The notes under the pieces are model-generated. The model did no database searches. It saw only the letters and a list, made by a program, of their open reading frames with translations, and was not told the origin of the DNA. Positions 31,063 through 39,272 of a stretch of DNA of 40,444 nucleotides are shown here, one piece after another. The first letter of the stretch is position 1. The number at the start of each line of letters is the position of its first letter. A program made the position numbers and the translations under genes. The DNA comes from a bacterium (lineage in GTDB: Bacteria; Patescibacteriota; Minisyncoccia; UBA6257; WO2-44-18), in assembly GCA_023244815.1 (NCBI GenBank), contig JAHFLQ010000003.1, positions 32,875-73,318 on the forward strand, written 5' to 3'.

Positions 31063-33495
31063 ATGTTCAAATGGCTTTCTAAACTTTTTAAATCCGATGC
31101 CGAGTTGCGGAGAACTGTTGAAGAAATCAGCGCGCTTGAGCCGGAAATCCAGAAACTCACCGATCAGGAACTGACCGCGGCGAGTTTGCATTTGAAAGAA
31201 ATCGTTTCCAAAGGAGCGGCGCTCGATCTGATCTTGCCGCGCGCATTTGCGTTGGTGCGCGAAGCGGCGAAGCGCACTCTCAGCCAGCGCCACTTTGACG
31301 TCCAGCTGATGGGCGGCATCGCGCTTCACCGGGGGAAAATCGCCGAGATGCGTACCGGTGAAGGCAAGACGCTTGCCGCGACCCTGCCCGTGTATTTGAA
31401 CGCGCTCTCCGGAAAAGGCGTGCATGTGGTTACCGTCAACGAATATCTCGCCAAACGCGATACGGTCTGGATGGGCCAGATCTATCAAGCGCTGGGCCTG
31501 AAGGTAGCCTGTCTTGTTCACGAAAGCGCGCGGCTCTACGACCCGCATTTCAAGATTCCGCCGGTAGGCGAAGCGTTGATTGATAAAGAGCGGGACACTA
31601 CCGGAAGTTTTTTGGTGCAGGAAGATTATTTGCGGCCGATAAATCGCAAAGAAGCCTATGCCGCCGACATTACTTACGGAACCAATCACGAATTTGGTTT
31701 TGACTACCTCCGCGACAATTTGGTTTACGAACTTGCCCAGCAGGTCCAGCGTGGCCACCACTACGCGATCATTGACGAAGTGGACAGTATTTTGATTGAT
31801 GAAGCGCGCACGCCGCTGATTATTTCCGCGCCCGACGCCGCGTCCAGCGAGCATTATAAAACTTTCGCGCGCGTTGTCCGCGGGCTTAGCGATGGCCCGG
31901 ATTATACCAAAGACGAGAAGCGGCGCGCGGTGGAAATTACCGACGAAGGCATTAACAAAGTAGAAAAGGCGATTGGCGTGAAAAACATTTATGATCCGGA
32001 AAATTTGCGGCTCACCCATTACTTGCAGGAGAGTTTGAAAGCGCAGGCGCTTTTTCATCTTGATAAGGACTACGTCGTAAAGCCTGCCCGCAATGCTTCG
32101 CATAGCGAGGCGGGCGGGAACGGGGAGATTATATTGGTAGATCAGTTCACCGGGCGCCTGCTTCCGGGCCGCCGCTACTCCGGCGGCCTGCACCAGGCGA
32201 TCGAGGCGAAAGAAGGCTTGCGCGTGCAGGAAGAATCCAAGACCTACGCCTCCATTTCCATCCAGAATTATTTCCGCCTGTACGACAAACTTGCCGGCAT
32301 GACCGGCACGGCGCAGACGTCCGCCGAAGAGTTCGACAAAGTTTATAAACTGGACACGGATACGATCGTACCGAACCGGCCGATGATCCGCAAAGACGAA
32401 CCGGACCTGATCTTCAAGACACTGGAAGGAAAATTCTCCGCGCTGGTGCGGGAAATCAAAGAGCGGCGCGAGAAGGGCCAGCCGGTGTTGGTTGGCACGG
32501 TTTCCATTGAGAAAAATGAATACCTCTCGCAACTTCTGAAACGCGCTGGCATTCCGCACGAAGTTTTGAACGCGAAGAATAACGAACGGGAAGGGGCGAT
32601 TATCGCGCAGGCCGGCAAACCGGGCGCGATTACTATCGCCACCAACATGGCGGGCCGCGGCGTGGACATTATTTTGGGCGGCAATCCGCCGGAGATTCTG
32701 GAAGCGGAAAAAGTGAAAAACGCGGGAGGGCTTCACGTAATTGGCACGGAGCGGCATGAATCGCGGCGCATTGATAACCAGCTTCGCGGCCGCGCCGGAC
32801 GGCAGGGCGACCCAGGTTCTTCCCAATTTTATCTTTCGTTGGAAGATGATCTGATGCGGATTTTTGCCGGCGATCGGCTGAAAAAAATGATGGAGTTTTT
32901 GAAAGTGCCGGAAGATATGCCGATCAGTTCGCGCGTGGTCAGCCGCGCGGTGGAGCAGGCGCAGGGAAAAGTGGAGGGTTTCAATTTCGACGCCCGCAAA
33001 CATTTACTGGACTATGACGACGTGCTCAATAAGCAACGGAAGGCGATTTACGCGAAGCGGCAGTCAATACTCGCAACTAATAACTTACAACTTATAACCC
33101 ATAACGAAAATGGCAGCGAAGAAGCCAAAGAATTGCCGCTGCCCCGCGGGGTAGTGCCGCAGGTTTTAGGAATGCTGGATATGCTTTGGATGACGCACTT
33201 GGAAAATATGGAAGCACTCGGCGAATCCGTCCGCATCCGCGCCTATGCCCAGCACGATCCGCTCGTGGAATATCGCCGCGAAGGCCGCCTGCTCTACCAG
33301 CAGCTACTCGCCGATTTTGACCAGTGGCTGGCGGAGAATGAAGAAAAATTAAAATTCGCCACGACCGGCGGCGTTATGACGCAGGCTCCGGTTGCCGCGC
33401 CGAAAAACGCCGATCCGAAATTTAATAATGTTGGTCGCAACGATCCTTGCCCCTGCGGTAGCGGCAAGAAATATAAAAAGTGTCATGGGAAATAA
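31063..33495 (+). CDS. secA: Preprotein translocase ATPase SecA, with reduced helical-wing region
   Basis: Motor of Sec export, 810 residues from ATG 31063. Walker A MRTGEGKT (about 95-102) is followed by DEVDSILIDEARTPLIIS, the preprotein-binding domain, GRRYSGGLHQAIEAKEG, MAGRGVDI and the scaffold helix FDARKHLLDYDDVLNKQR. The C-terminal zinc SEC-C motif is CPCGSGKKYKKCHG. Two oddities: a roughly 14-residue insert PARNASHSEAGGNG (about 340-353), coded by a palindrome; and only about 35 residues between AKRQSIL and LDMLWMTHL, where standard SecA has over 100 (the helical wing). Confidence 0.96.
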   Translation: MFKWLSKLFKSDAELRRTVEEISALEPEIQKLTDQELTAASLHLKEIVSKGAALDLILPRAFALVREAAKRTLSQRHFDVQLMGGIALHRGKIAEMRTGEGKTLAATLPVYLNALSGKGVHVVTVNEYLAKRDTVWMGQIYQALGLKVACLVHESARLYDPHFKIPPVGEALIDKERDTTGSFLVQEDYLRPINRKEAYAADITYGTNHEFGFDYLRDNLVYELAQQVQRGHHYAIIDEVDSILIDEARTPLIISAPDAASSEHYKTFARVVRGLSDGPDYTKDEKRRAVEITDEGINKVEKAIGVKNIYDPENLRLTHYLQESLKAQALFHLDKDYVVKPARNASHSEAGGNGEIILVDQFTGRLLPGRRYSGGLHQAIEAKEGLRVQEESKTYASISIQNYFRLYDKLAGMTGTAQTSAEEFDKVYKLDTDTIVPNRPMIRKDEPDLIFKTLEGKFSALVREIKERREKGQPVLVGTVSIEKNEYLSQLLKRAGIPHEVLNAKNNEREGAIIAQAGKPGAITIATNMAGRGVDIILGGNPPEILEAEKVKNAGGLHVIGTERHESRRIDNQLRGRAGRQGDPGSSQFYLSLEDDLMRIFAGDRLKKMMEFLKVPEDMPISSRVVSRAVEQAQGKVEGFNFDARKHLLDYDDVLNKQRKAIYAKRQSILATNNLQLITHNENGSEEAKELPLPRGVVPQVLGMLDMLWMTHLENMEALGESVRIRAYAQHDPLVEYRREGRLLYQQLLADFDQWLAENEEKLKFATTGGVMTQAPVAAPKNADPKFNNVGRNDPCPCGSGKKYKKCHGK
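32083..32118 (+). repeat. Palindromic insert inside secA coding sequence
   Basis: CCTGCCCGC ... GAGGCGGGCGG with an inner GC-TTC-GC hairpin. It codes the extra residues ARNASHSEAGG, in frame, in the loop before the VDQFTGR motif. Confidence 0.55.
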
Positions 33496-33521
33496 AAAAG
33501 CCCCCAAGGTATTTCAGGGGC
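33491..33521 (-). terminator. Terminator of the 33530-33709 gene
   Basis: Minus strand GCCCC ... GGGGC followed by TTTTTTATTT. It overlaps the secA stop region and could also end secA. Confidence 0.75.
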
Positions 33522-33529
33522 AAATTTGT

Positions 33530-33709
33530 TTACAGTTTCTTGAGAGTGACACAGGGGTAATATCCGCCATCCCAACCCTGCTTTGGCTCGATTTCCGCAA
33601 TTATCTCTGCGACGAGCTGTTCGCCATTGTAAACGAGTACGCGGGCGGGTCTGCGCACTATTGCGATTTCTGATTGAATTTCTACCCGTACTTTTCCGGA
33701 CTGCGCCAT
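33530..33709 (-). CDS. Small orphan protein, 59 residues
   Basis: The start at ATG 33709 is set by AAGGAG six bases upstream; a second ATG two codons earlier is less well spaced. The product MAQSGKVRVEIQSEIAIV... is a predicted all-beta small protein ending PCVTLKKL, with a VYNGEQLVAEIIAEIEP segment. No family known to me. Own terminator; a weak promoter (TTGACT-N15-TATAGC, 33767-33741) lies in the AT-rich repeat. Confidence 0.75.
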   Translation of the reverse strand: MAQSGKVRVEIQSEIAIVRRPARVLVYNGEQLVAEIIAEIEPKQGWDGGYYPCVTLKKL

Positions 33710-33764
33710 ATTCATCTCCTTGTTTTGGAACTAATGGCAGGCTATAACGCGCATAAACTAAAGT

Positions 33765-33840
33765 CAATATTGAAACATTTAAACATTGAAAAACACAGAA
33801 CACACCGTCTTGCAATATTGAAATATTTAGATGTTTAAAT
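33765..33840. repeat. AT-rich direct repeats upstream of the four-helix-bundle gene
   Basis: Two similar 28-bp units (33765-33792 and 33813-33840) begin CAATATTGAAA and contain TTTAAA/TTTAGA. Related copies lie at 2003-2029, 13298-13322 and 34111-34148. The second unit ends in the probable -10 box of the following gene. Confidence 0.7.
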
Positions 33841-33851
33841 ATGATTAGGCG

Positions 33852-34313
33852 ATGGCCACGATACAACAATTTGAAGACCTGATTTGCTGGCAGAGGGCGA
33901 GGGAACTGACAAAGCAGGTATACAAAACATTTAAAGATTCAAAAGATTTTGGTTTCAAAGATCAGATTCAGCGCGCGGCGGTGTCGGTGATGAGTAATAT
34001 CGCGGAAGGTTTTGAGCGCGGGACACAACAAGAATTTTTGAACTATCTTTTTATCGCTAAAGGGTCGGCCGGCGAAGTACGCGCGCAGATTTACGCCGCC
34101 CTCGATGCCGAATATTTAAATATTGAAATGTTTAAAAATTTAAATAATCTGGCATCAGAATGTTCGCGGTTGCTTCAAAGTTTCACAGAAAAAGTAAAAG
34201 GCGGCGCGGCTCGCGGTATGCAGTACAAACATATTTATAAGCCGGACCCAAGTATAGAAATGCTAAAGAAATACGCCCCGAAAATTTACGAGCAATATTA
34301 TAAAAATAGATAA
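33852..34313 (+). CDS. Four-helix-bundle protein (S23/23S rRNA intervening-sequence family)
   Basis: 153 residues. The family core is clear: IQQFEDLICWQRARELTKQVY, FGFKDQIQRAAVSVMSNIAEGFERGT, EFLNYLFIAKGSAGEVRAQI, then a final amphipathic helix. These form a soluble four-helix bundle. The genes are named from 23S rRNA intervening sequences but also occur free, as here. A basic 25-residue extension follows. TATGAT ends six bases before the ATG. The stop overlaps the Nudix start by one base. Confidence 0.92.
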   Translation: MATIQQFEDLICWQRARELTKQVYKTFKDSKDFGFKDQIQRAAVSVMSNIAEGFERGTQQEFLNYLFIAKGSAGEVRAQIYAALDAEYLNIEMFKNLNNLASECSRLLQSFTEKVKGGAARGMQYKHIYKPDPSIEMLKKYAPKIYEQYYKNR

Positions 34314-34780
34314 TGCCTAAAAAAATCCTCACACTCTGCCTGATCCATCAGCACCCTCGAATTTTGCTCGGTATGAAGAAGCGCGGGTTTGGGGCGGGGC
34401 GGTGGAATGGGTTTGGCGGAAAGGTGCAGCCGGGCGAGACGATCGAGGCGGCGGCCAAGCGGGAATTTCTGGAGGAGGCGTCGGTGAAGGTCGGTGATAT
34501 AGAAAAAGTGGGGATTCTTAATTTTGAATTTCAGAGCAATCCGGAAATTCTGGAGTGCCATATTTTCCACGCCCTGAATTTTGAAGGCGAGCCGGCGGAG
34601 AGCGATGAGATGAAGCCGCAGTGGTTTGAGGTGAGCGCGATCCCGTTCAAAGATATGTGGCCGGACGATATCCACTGGATGCCGCTCTTTCTCGCCGGCA
34701 AGAAATTCACCGGAAAGTTTCTTTTTGGCAAAGGCGATACGGTGCTGGAAGTGAAGCTGACGGAAGTCAAAATGCTATAA
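34313..34780 (+). CDS. Nudix hydrolase (MTH1/MutT-like)
   Basis: 155 residues. The Nudix box is GGKVQPGETIEAAAKREFLEEASV, which fits G-x5-E-x7-REUXEExGU apart from A-S for G near its end. The preceding GAGRWNGFGGK resembles oxidised-purine nucleotide hydrolases of the MTH1 type. Probably removes damaged dNTPs; substrate inferred. Confidence 0.93.
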   Translation: MPKKILTLCLIHQHPRILLGMKKRGFGAGRWNGFGGKVQPGETIEAAAKREFLEEASVKVGDIEKVGILNFEFQSNPEILECHIFHALNFEGEPAESDEMKPQWFEVSAIPFKDMWPDDIHWMPLFLAGKKFTGKFLFGKGDTVLEVKLTEVKML

Positions 34781-34781
34781 T
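34776..34781 (+). promoter_or_regulatory. -10 box of a leaderless transcript (membrane protein)
   Basis: TATAAT overlaps the Nudix stop codon and ends seven bases before the ATG at 34789. Confidence 0.65.
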
Positions 34782-34788
34782 TGAATTT

Positions 34789-35406
34789 ATGCAAGATATC
34801 ATTAGCAATCCTTGGTTTTGGTACTACACCTTAAGCGCGATACCGCAGGCGCTCGCGGCCATGATCGCGGTGGTGGCGACCTTTGTCGTTTATAAAGTCA
34901 GCCGGGTGAGCGATCGCACCGAGCGGGAGAAGGACGCGATCAAACGGTTTATTCTGGTGCTTCACCCGGAAAAAGAAATCCATGAGATTGAGCGGATGCG
35001 CGGCTGGGACGTTTGGAGCGCGCTCAGCGATGGCGTGGCCAAGCTAAATCCCAAGGAAGCGAATCTTGGCTTTGCCGGATACAAAGAACTGGAAAAACTT
35101 TTCAAAGAGATTGCCAGCTACTGGCAGAGGAGTTTTGAAGTAACCGAAGAGCGGGTTTACGAATTTTTAAACCAAAAGGCGGAGGTGCTCCATAATTTGG
35201 TGTTGGTAAGAAAAACCTCCTTGCGCCATCTGGTTAATTCCCTAATTACGGCGTCGGTGCCAAGCTGCCTTTCATTTTTGGTTTTGCCGCACATCTATCT
35301 TTTTGGCAATGAGTGGGCCAATTTGGTCGTTACCATTCTGGCCATTCTTACTTGCGTGAGTTTCATTTACACCGCTTACGCTGTTTGGAAAATAGCAAAG
35401 ACTTAA
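34789..35406 (+). CDS. Membrane protein of unknown function
   Basis: 205 residues from ATG 34789; an upstream in-frame start lies within the Nudix gene. One N-terminal membrane helix (about 17-38) is followed by a charged cytoplasmic domain (40-145) with helices and a VWSALSDG motif, then two C-terminal membrane helices (about 150-172 and 178-200). No family recognised. The start is supported by its leaderless promoter. Confidence 0.75.
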   Translation: MQDIISNPWFWYYTLSAIPQALAAMIAVVATFVVYKVSRVSDRTEREKDAIKRFILVLHPEKEIHEIERMRGWDVWSALSDGVAKLNPKEANLGFAGYKELEKLFKEIASYWQRSFEVTEERVYEFLNQKAEVLHNLVLVRKTSLRHLVNSLITASVPSCLSFLVLPHIYLFGNEWANLVVTILAILTCVSFIYTAYAVWKIAKT

Positions 35407-35457
35407 GGGCTTCGGTCAACTACTTCTTCGCTTTTTGATTTTGGTATCAAAAACAAT

Positions 35458-36003
35458 TTACTGATTCAACGGACTGGCGGAGCCTTGGAGAGTACGGCTG
35501 ACGAACTGCGCCGGGTTTTGGGATTTATTGTCGGCGGAGATATTGATTTGAATTGTTTCGGTTGAAGGAACGCAGGGCGTGCCCGGGCAGGGCAGGCTGG
35601 ACGGGGTAGTGTAGTGCCGGAAAGTAAGATTAGTCACCTGTATTTTATCGTTGGTAATCGGATCAGTATTGCCGGCTTCAGTCACGCAGACGGCATTGGT
35701 GGTTATTGGAGTGCCGCAGGATCCGAGCGCGATAGTTACAATACCGGAAGGCTTTGTGATTGTCAGAGTTGAACCGGATGCTCCGGAGGCGGGGGCGCTG
35801 ACAGCGGTCGCATCATGAACGTGCCTTTGGACGGCTTGCATCACAAAGTTCAGTTGCCCACTGATTTCTACAAGACCAGTTTGAGTGCTTTGTACCCGCA
35901 AGCTAATCAGTAGAATACTGGTAAAAAATCCGGCTACTATCGCGAAAATCGCCACATAGATAAGTAACTCTATCAAAGTGAATCCAAGTTTGGAGCGATA
36001 CAT
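35458..36003 (-). CDS. Prepilin-like protein outside the pilus cluster
   Basis: 181 residues. Short leader MYRSKLG followed by FTLIELLIYVAIFAIVAGF, a full class III prepilin signal (G/F cleavage, Glu +5). The beta-rich head has two or three Cys pairs (CGTPITTNAVC; CPGTPC). Likely a minor pilin exported with the main pilus system although it lies 20 kb away. TATAAT ends eight bases before the ATG. Confidence 0.88.
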   Translation of the reverse strand: MYRSKLGFTLIELLIYVAIFAIVAGFFTSILLISLRVQSTQTGLVEISGQLNFVMQAVQRHVHDATAVSAPASGASGSTLTITKPSGIVTIALGSCGTPITTNAVCVTEAGNTDPITNDKIQVTNLTFRHYTTPSSLPCPGTPCVPSTETIQINISADNKSQNPAQFVSRTLQGSASPLNQ

Positions 36004-36011
36004 ACTTTGTA

Positions 36012-36017
36012 ATTATA
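36012..36017 (-). promoter_or_regulatory. -10 box of a leaderless transcript (second prepilin)
   Basis: Minus strand TATAAT, eight bases before the ATG. It overlaps the end of the sugar transferase gene. Confidence 0.65.
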
Positions 36018-36600
36018 CTGCTGTCGGGTCGGAAAACATAATTACCGCAGTTTTGGCGAGAATTTTCATATCCAATAGTAAATCGCGATTTCTGACATAG
36101 TGATTGTCCAGCTCCAACTCTTTCAAAAATGGCAATTCGGAGGCCCCGCTTATCTGGGAAAGTCCGGTCACGCCAGCTTTGGCAAGTACCAGATGCTTGT
36201 AGGGATGAGGATAGAAGGCCACCTCTTCCGGTTCATGCGGCCTTGGTCCAACCAATGTCATCTCGCCTTTCAATACATTAACCATTTGGGGAAATTCATC
36301 CAGCCGGAATTTCCGTATCAGCCTGCCTACCTTCGTAACTCGCGGGTCTTTCTTAATTTTAAAAAACGGGCCATCGCCTCTTTCGTTGAGAACCGCCAAT
36401 GCCCCTTTCATTTGATGCGCCCCATCATACATAGACCGGAATTTGTAAACTTTAATTACTTTTCCGCCACTGACTCTCGGTAGCTTAACGATCACCGGTC
36501 CACGGCTATTCAATTTAATCGCCAAAGCGATAAATGGCGCAAGCGGCGCCATTGCCAAGAGGCCGAGCGAGGCTCCAAGAATGTCTAAAATACGTCGCAT
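36013..36600 (-). CDS. Bacterial sugar transferase (WcaJ/PglC type, soluble-like short form)
   Basis: 195 residues from ATG 36600 (an ATG three codons upstream falls in the repeat end). The family pattern is R..DILGASLGLL (re-entrant membrane helix), VYKFRSMYDGA, FKIKKDPRVTKVGRLIRKFRLDEFPQ with the DE catalytic pair, LVGPRPHEPEEV and GLSQISGA. It transfers sugar-1-phosphate to undecaprenyl phosphate to begin a surface glycan. It lacks the long N-terminal domain of WcaJ. Divergent from the glycosyltransferase at 36889. Confidence 0.93.
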   Translation of the reverse strand: MRRILDILGASLGLLAMAPLAPFIALAIKLNSRGPVIVKLPRVSGGKVIKVYKFRSMYDGAHQMKGALAVLNERGDGPFFKIKKDPRVTKVGRLIRKFRLDEFPQMVNVLKGEMTLVGPRPHEPEEVAFYPHPYKHLVLAKAGVTGLSQISGASELPFLKELELDNHYVRNRDLLLDMKILAKTAVIMFSDPTAV

Positions 36601-36602
36601 CG

Positions 36603-36873
36603 GAGCCATATCCCAATACTAACTCCCGCCGCGTTGTTGGTCAAAATGTTCCGATTCGCAAGGAGCGGACAGTTGAGGTGTAGACTCTACTCCCAACTGT
36701 CCGTGACACAGCGAGCGGACATTTTGATCACAACCCAAAGGGATGAGGCTATTTTATTTCATAGCGTTGTTGCTCGGAGTGAGTAGTGGGCTTCCACAAC
36801 TCACTCCTCGACGCCTAGCTCTGAAAATAAAATAGCCGGCATCGCGGCTGAGATTAGTATTGGGATATGGCTC
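36603..36873. repeat. 270-bp terminal-inverted-repeat element between the two glycan genes
   Basis: 20-bp perfect terminal inverted repeats (GAGCCATATCCCAATACTAA at 36603-36622 and its complement at 36854-36873). Nested pairs inside: TCAAAATGT-CCG with CGGACATTTTGA, CGGACAGTTG with CAACTGTCCG, CTATTTTATTT with AAATAAAATAG, and GAGTGAG with CTCACTC. No ORF. It touches the start of one gene and the -10 box of the other. Confidence 0.85.
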
Positions 36874-36876
36874 GTA

Positions 36877-36882
36877 TATAAT
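36877..36882 (+). promoter_or_regulatory. -10 box of a leaderless transcript (glycosyltransferase)
   Basis: TATAAT, six bases before the ATG at 36889, immediately outside the right terminal repeat of the 270-bp element. Confidence 0.65.
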
Positions 36883-36888
36883 AATAAC

Positions 36889-37983
36889 ATGCGGGTTGCC
36901 CTGGTTCACGACTATCTAAATCAATACGGCGGCGGCGAGCGGGTGTTGGAAGTTTTGATGGAAATGTTTCCGGCGGCGCCAGTTTACACGATCCTTCACG
37001 ACGGAAAAAAGACGGCGGCAAAATTTGCCGCTCGGGTAGCAGGCACCAGCTTTCTAAATTTCCAATTCGTTAAAGACCACCACCGGCTTTTCATACCCCT
37101 GATGCCCAAAGCGGCCGAATCCTTATTTTTGGGTGACCAGTACGACCTGATTATTTCCGATACGGCTGGTTACGCAAAAGGTATTACTTACAATCCAGAG
37201 ACAACCAAGCACATTTCTTATATTCACACGCCGCTCCGTTACGCCTGGGAGGCGAAGGATTACTTTTCTAACAAGATTTTTACCGCCGCCTTCAGCGATC
37301 TCTTTAATTATTTAAAAAACTGGGATTACCAAGCGGCACAGCGGCCAGATCTTTTAATTGCCAACTCTGCTTTTATCGCCGGGAAAATAAAAAAATATTA
37401 TGGCCGAGAGGCAAAATTGGCATATCCGCCGGTGGACATATCGCGATTCTATCGCGAAGTTAAAAGTTCCAAGTTAAAAGCTCCAAGTTACTACCTGGCC
37501 GCCGGGCGGTTTATGCGGTATAAACGCTTCGATTTAATCATTGATGCGTTTGCGAATCTTGGCTATTGGCTAAAGATTGTCGGTTCCGGCCCTGAAAAAG
37601 AGAGCTTAGCAATGAGAATTAATGAATTAGGAGCGGCCAACATTGAACTTCTGCCATTGGTCGGCGACGACGAGTTGTGCAAGCTCTACAATGGAGCGAA
37701 GGCTTTTATTTTTCCTCAGGTAGAAGATTTTGGTTTGGTGGCGGCGGAGGCGCAAGCTTGCGGTACGCCGGTGATCGCTTACGCTGCCGGCGGCGCGCTG
37801 GAAATTGTGGAAGATGGTGAGACCGGCATTTTGTTTAAAGAGCAAACGCCGAACAGTTTGATAGAAGCGGTGCAAAGATTTGAAAAAACAAAATTCAGCC
37901 GTGTGAAAATTTCCCAATCCGCTAAACGTTTTTCTAAAGAAAATTTCCAAAAGAAAATCTTTAACGCGGTGAGTTCTGTTTGA
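36889..37983 (+). CDS. Glycosyltransferase, GT4 family (GT-B fold)
   Basis: 364 residues. The N-terminal acceptor domain begins VALVHDYLNQYGGGERVLE with the Gly-rich loop of this family. The C-terminal donor domain contains AAGRFMRYKRFDLIIDAF and the E-x7-E motif in EDFGLVAAEAQACGTPVIAY. It transfers a sugar from a nucleotide donor onto a growing glycan. Opposed to the sugar transferase, so both may act on one surface polysaccharide. Confidence 0.93.
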   Translation: MRVALVHDYLNQYGGGERVLEVLMEMFPAAPVYTILHDGKKTAAKFAARVAGTSFLNFQFVKDHHRLFIPLMPKAAESLFLGDQYDLIISDTAGYAKGITYNPETTKHISYIHTPLRYAWEAKDYFSNKIFTAAFSDLFNYLKNWDYQAAQRPDLLIANSAFIAGKIKKYYGREAKLAYPPVDISRFYREVKSSKLKAPSYYLAAGRFMRYKRFDLIIDAFANLGYWLKIVGSGPEKESLAMRINELGAANIELLPLVGDDELCKLYNGAKAFIFPQVEDFGLVAAEAQACGTPVIAYAAGGALEIVEDGETGILFKEQTPNSLIEAVQRFEKTKFSRVKISQSAKRFSKENFQKKIFNAVSSV

Positions 37984-38027
37984 TGCCTTTACATTTCAGG
38001 CGTATTTGTATACATTTATAGCTATTC

Positions 38028-38798
38028 ATGTCCGAATTAGACAACAATAATAATTCCGCCGTTGCCGAGAGTATAGTGCCGGAGGTGACGATGGATCCGA
38101 TGTTGCTTGAGGAAATGGTCAAGGCCGGTATTTTATACGGCCGCAAGAAATCCAAAACCCACCCTCATATGCGGCCTTTTATTTACGCTACCCGCAATGG
38201 CATCGAAATTTTGGATTTGCCGAAGACTTTTGAGGCACTGGAGAAGGCCGGTGAATTCATGAAAGAGCTTGCCAAAAAAGATGGGCTGATCTTGACAGTC
38301 GGCACCAAGCCGGCGGCCCAGGATTTGGTGGACGGCTTTGCTAAGAAGTTTTCCATGCCCTATGTTACCAAGCGTTGGCTTGGCGGTACCTTGACCAACT
38401 TCAAAACACTTTCCAAGCGCATCCAATACTATATGAACCTGAAAGCAGACAAGGCGACTGGCAAACTGGAGAAGTACACCAAGAAGGAACAGCTGGAGTT
38501 TTCCAAGTTAATCACCAAGATGGATCAATTTTTCAACGGTTTGGAGAAATTAAGCCGCTTACCGGACGTTTTATTGGTAGTGAATGTCACGGATCATATT
38601 ACCGCGGTCCGGGAGGCGCGGCGACTGAAGATTCCGGTGGTGGCGATTATCAGCACCGATACCGATCCCGAACTGGTAGATTATCCGATTCCAGCTAACG
38701 ATAATTCGCGGACCAGCATCGCTTGGATTTTGGGTAAGTTAGAGGCTAAAATAGAGGAAGGCCAGAAAGAGAAACCGGCAGCAGTGATCAGCAAGTAG
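38028..38798 (+). CDS. rpsB: 30S ribosomal protein S2
   Basis: 256 residues. S2 signature stretches: EEMVKAGILYGRKKSKTHPHMRPFIY, VGTKPAAQDLV, YVTKRWLGGTLTNFKT, LPDVLLVVNVTDHITAVREARRLKIPVVAIISTDTDPELVDYPIPANDNS. The usual partner tsf follows. No Shine-Dalgarno; TATACA and TATAGC boxes lie within 20 bases of the ATG. Confidence 0.98.
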   Translation: MSELDNNNNSAVAESIVPEVTMDPMLLEEMVKAGILYGRKKSKTHPHMRPFIYATRNGIEILDLPKTFEALEKAGEFMKELAKKDGLILTVGTKPAAQDLVDGFAKKFSMPYVTKRWLGGTLTNFKTLSKRIQYYMNLKADKATGKLEKYTKKEQLEFSKLITKMDQFFNGLEKLSRLPDVLLVVNVTDHITAVREARRLKIPVVAIISTDTDPELVDYPIPANDNSRTSIAWILGKLEAKIEEGQKEKPAAVISK

Positions 38799-38811
38799 TA
38801 AACAGTAAAAA

Positions 38812-39264
38812 ATGCCAAAAATCAACGCGGTGGACGTGCAAAAACTCAGAGAGATGACCGGCGCGGGAATTCTAGATTGTAAAAAAGCCCTGGAAGACGC
38901 GGGTGGTGATTTGGACAAAGCGGTATCTATTATACAAGAGCGCGGTCTGGTAAAAGCTGAGGGCAAGTCGGGCCGCAAGACCGGCGTGGGAATCTTGGAA
39001 ACCTACATCCACAACAATCGTGTTGGGGTGCTTTTGGAGTTGCGCTGTGAAACTGATTTTGTGGCGCGTACCGAAGATTTTCGGGGTCTGGCGCATGAAC
39101 TCGCGATGCATATTGCCGCTATGGACCCTAAAGATTTGGAGGTGTTGCTCAAACAGCCTTATGTACGTGATGAAAAAATGACAGTAGAGGAGGTAGTGAA
39201 GGGCGTGATTGCTAAAACCGGCGAAAACATTCAGATTGGCAGATTTTGCCGGTACGAACTATAA
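38812..39264 (+). CDS. tsf: Translation elongation factor Ts, short form
   Basis: Guanine-nucleotide exchange factor for EF-Tu, 150 residues. The N-terminal UBA-like domain is [29 protein letters not shown]. The catalytic core follows with [25 protein letters not shown] and the end [16 protein letters not shown]. It has a single core subdomain, like the Thermus protein and unlike the 283-residue E. coli protein. Follows rpsB by 13 bases. Confidence 0.97.
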   Translation: MPKINAVDVQKLREMTGAGILDCKKALEDAGGDLDKAVSIIQERGLVKAEGKSGRKTGVGILETYIHNNRVGVLLELRCETDFVARTEDFRGLAHELAMHIAAMDPKDLEVLLKQPYVRDEKMTVEEVVKGVIAKTGENIQIGRFCRYEL

Positions 39265-39265
39265 T
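39260..39265 (+). promoter_or_regulatory. -10 box of a leaderless transcript (small membrane protein)
   Basis: TATAAT overlaps the tsf stop codon and ends seven bases before the ATG at 39273. Confidence 0.65.
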
Positions 39266-39272
39266 TTATTTG

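Noticed and set aside
31030-33003. 657-codon minus-strand frame opposite secA
   Set aside because: Shadow of the G+C-rich secA codons; SecA motifs on the plus strand are decisive.
36013-37983. Full capsule or O-antigen cluster
   Set aside because: Only one sugar transferase and one glycosyltransferase are present; no flippase, polymerase or nucleotide-sugar genes nearby.
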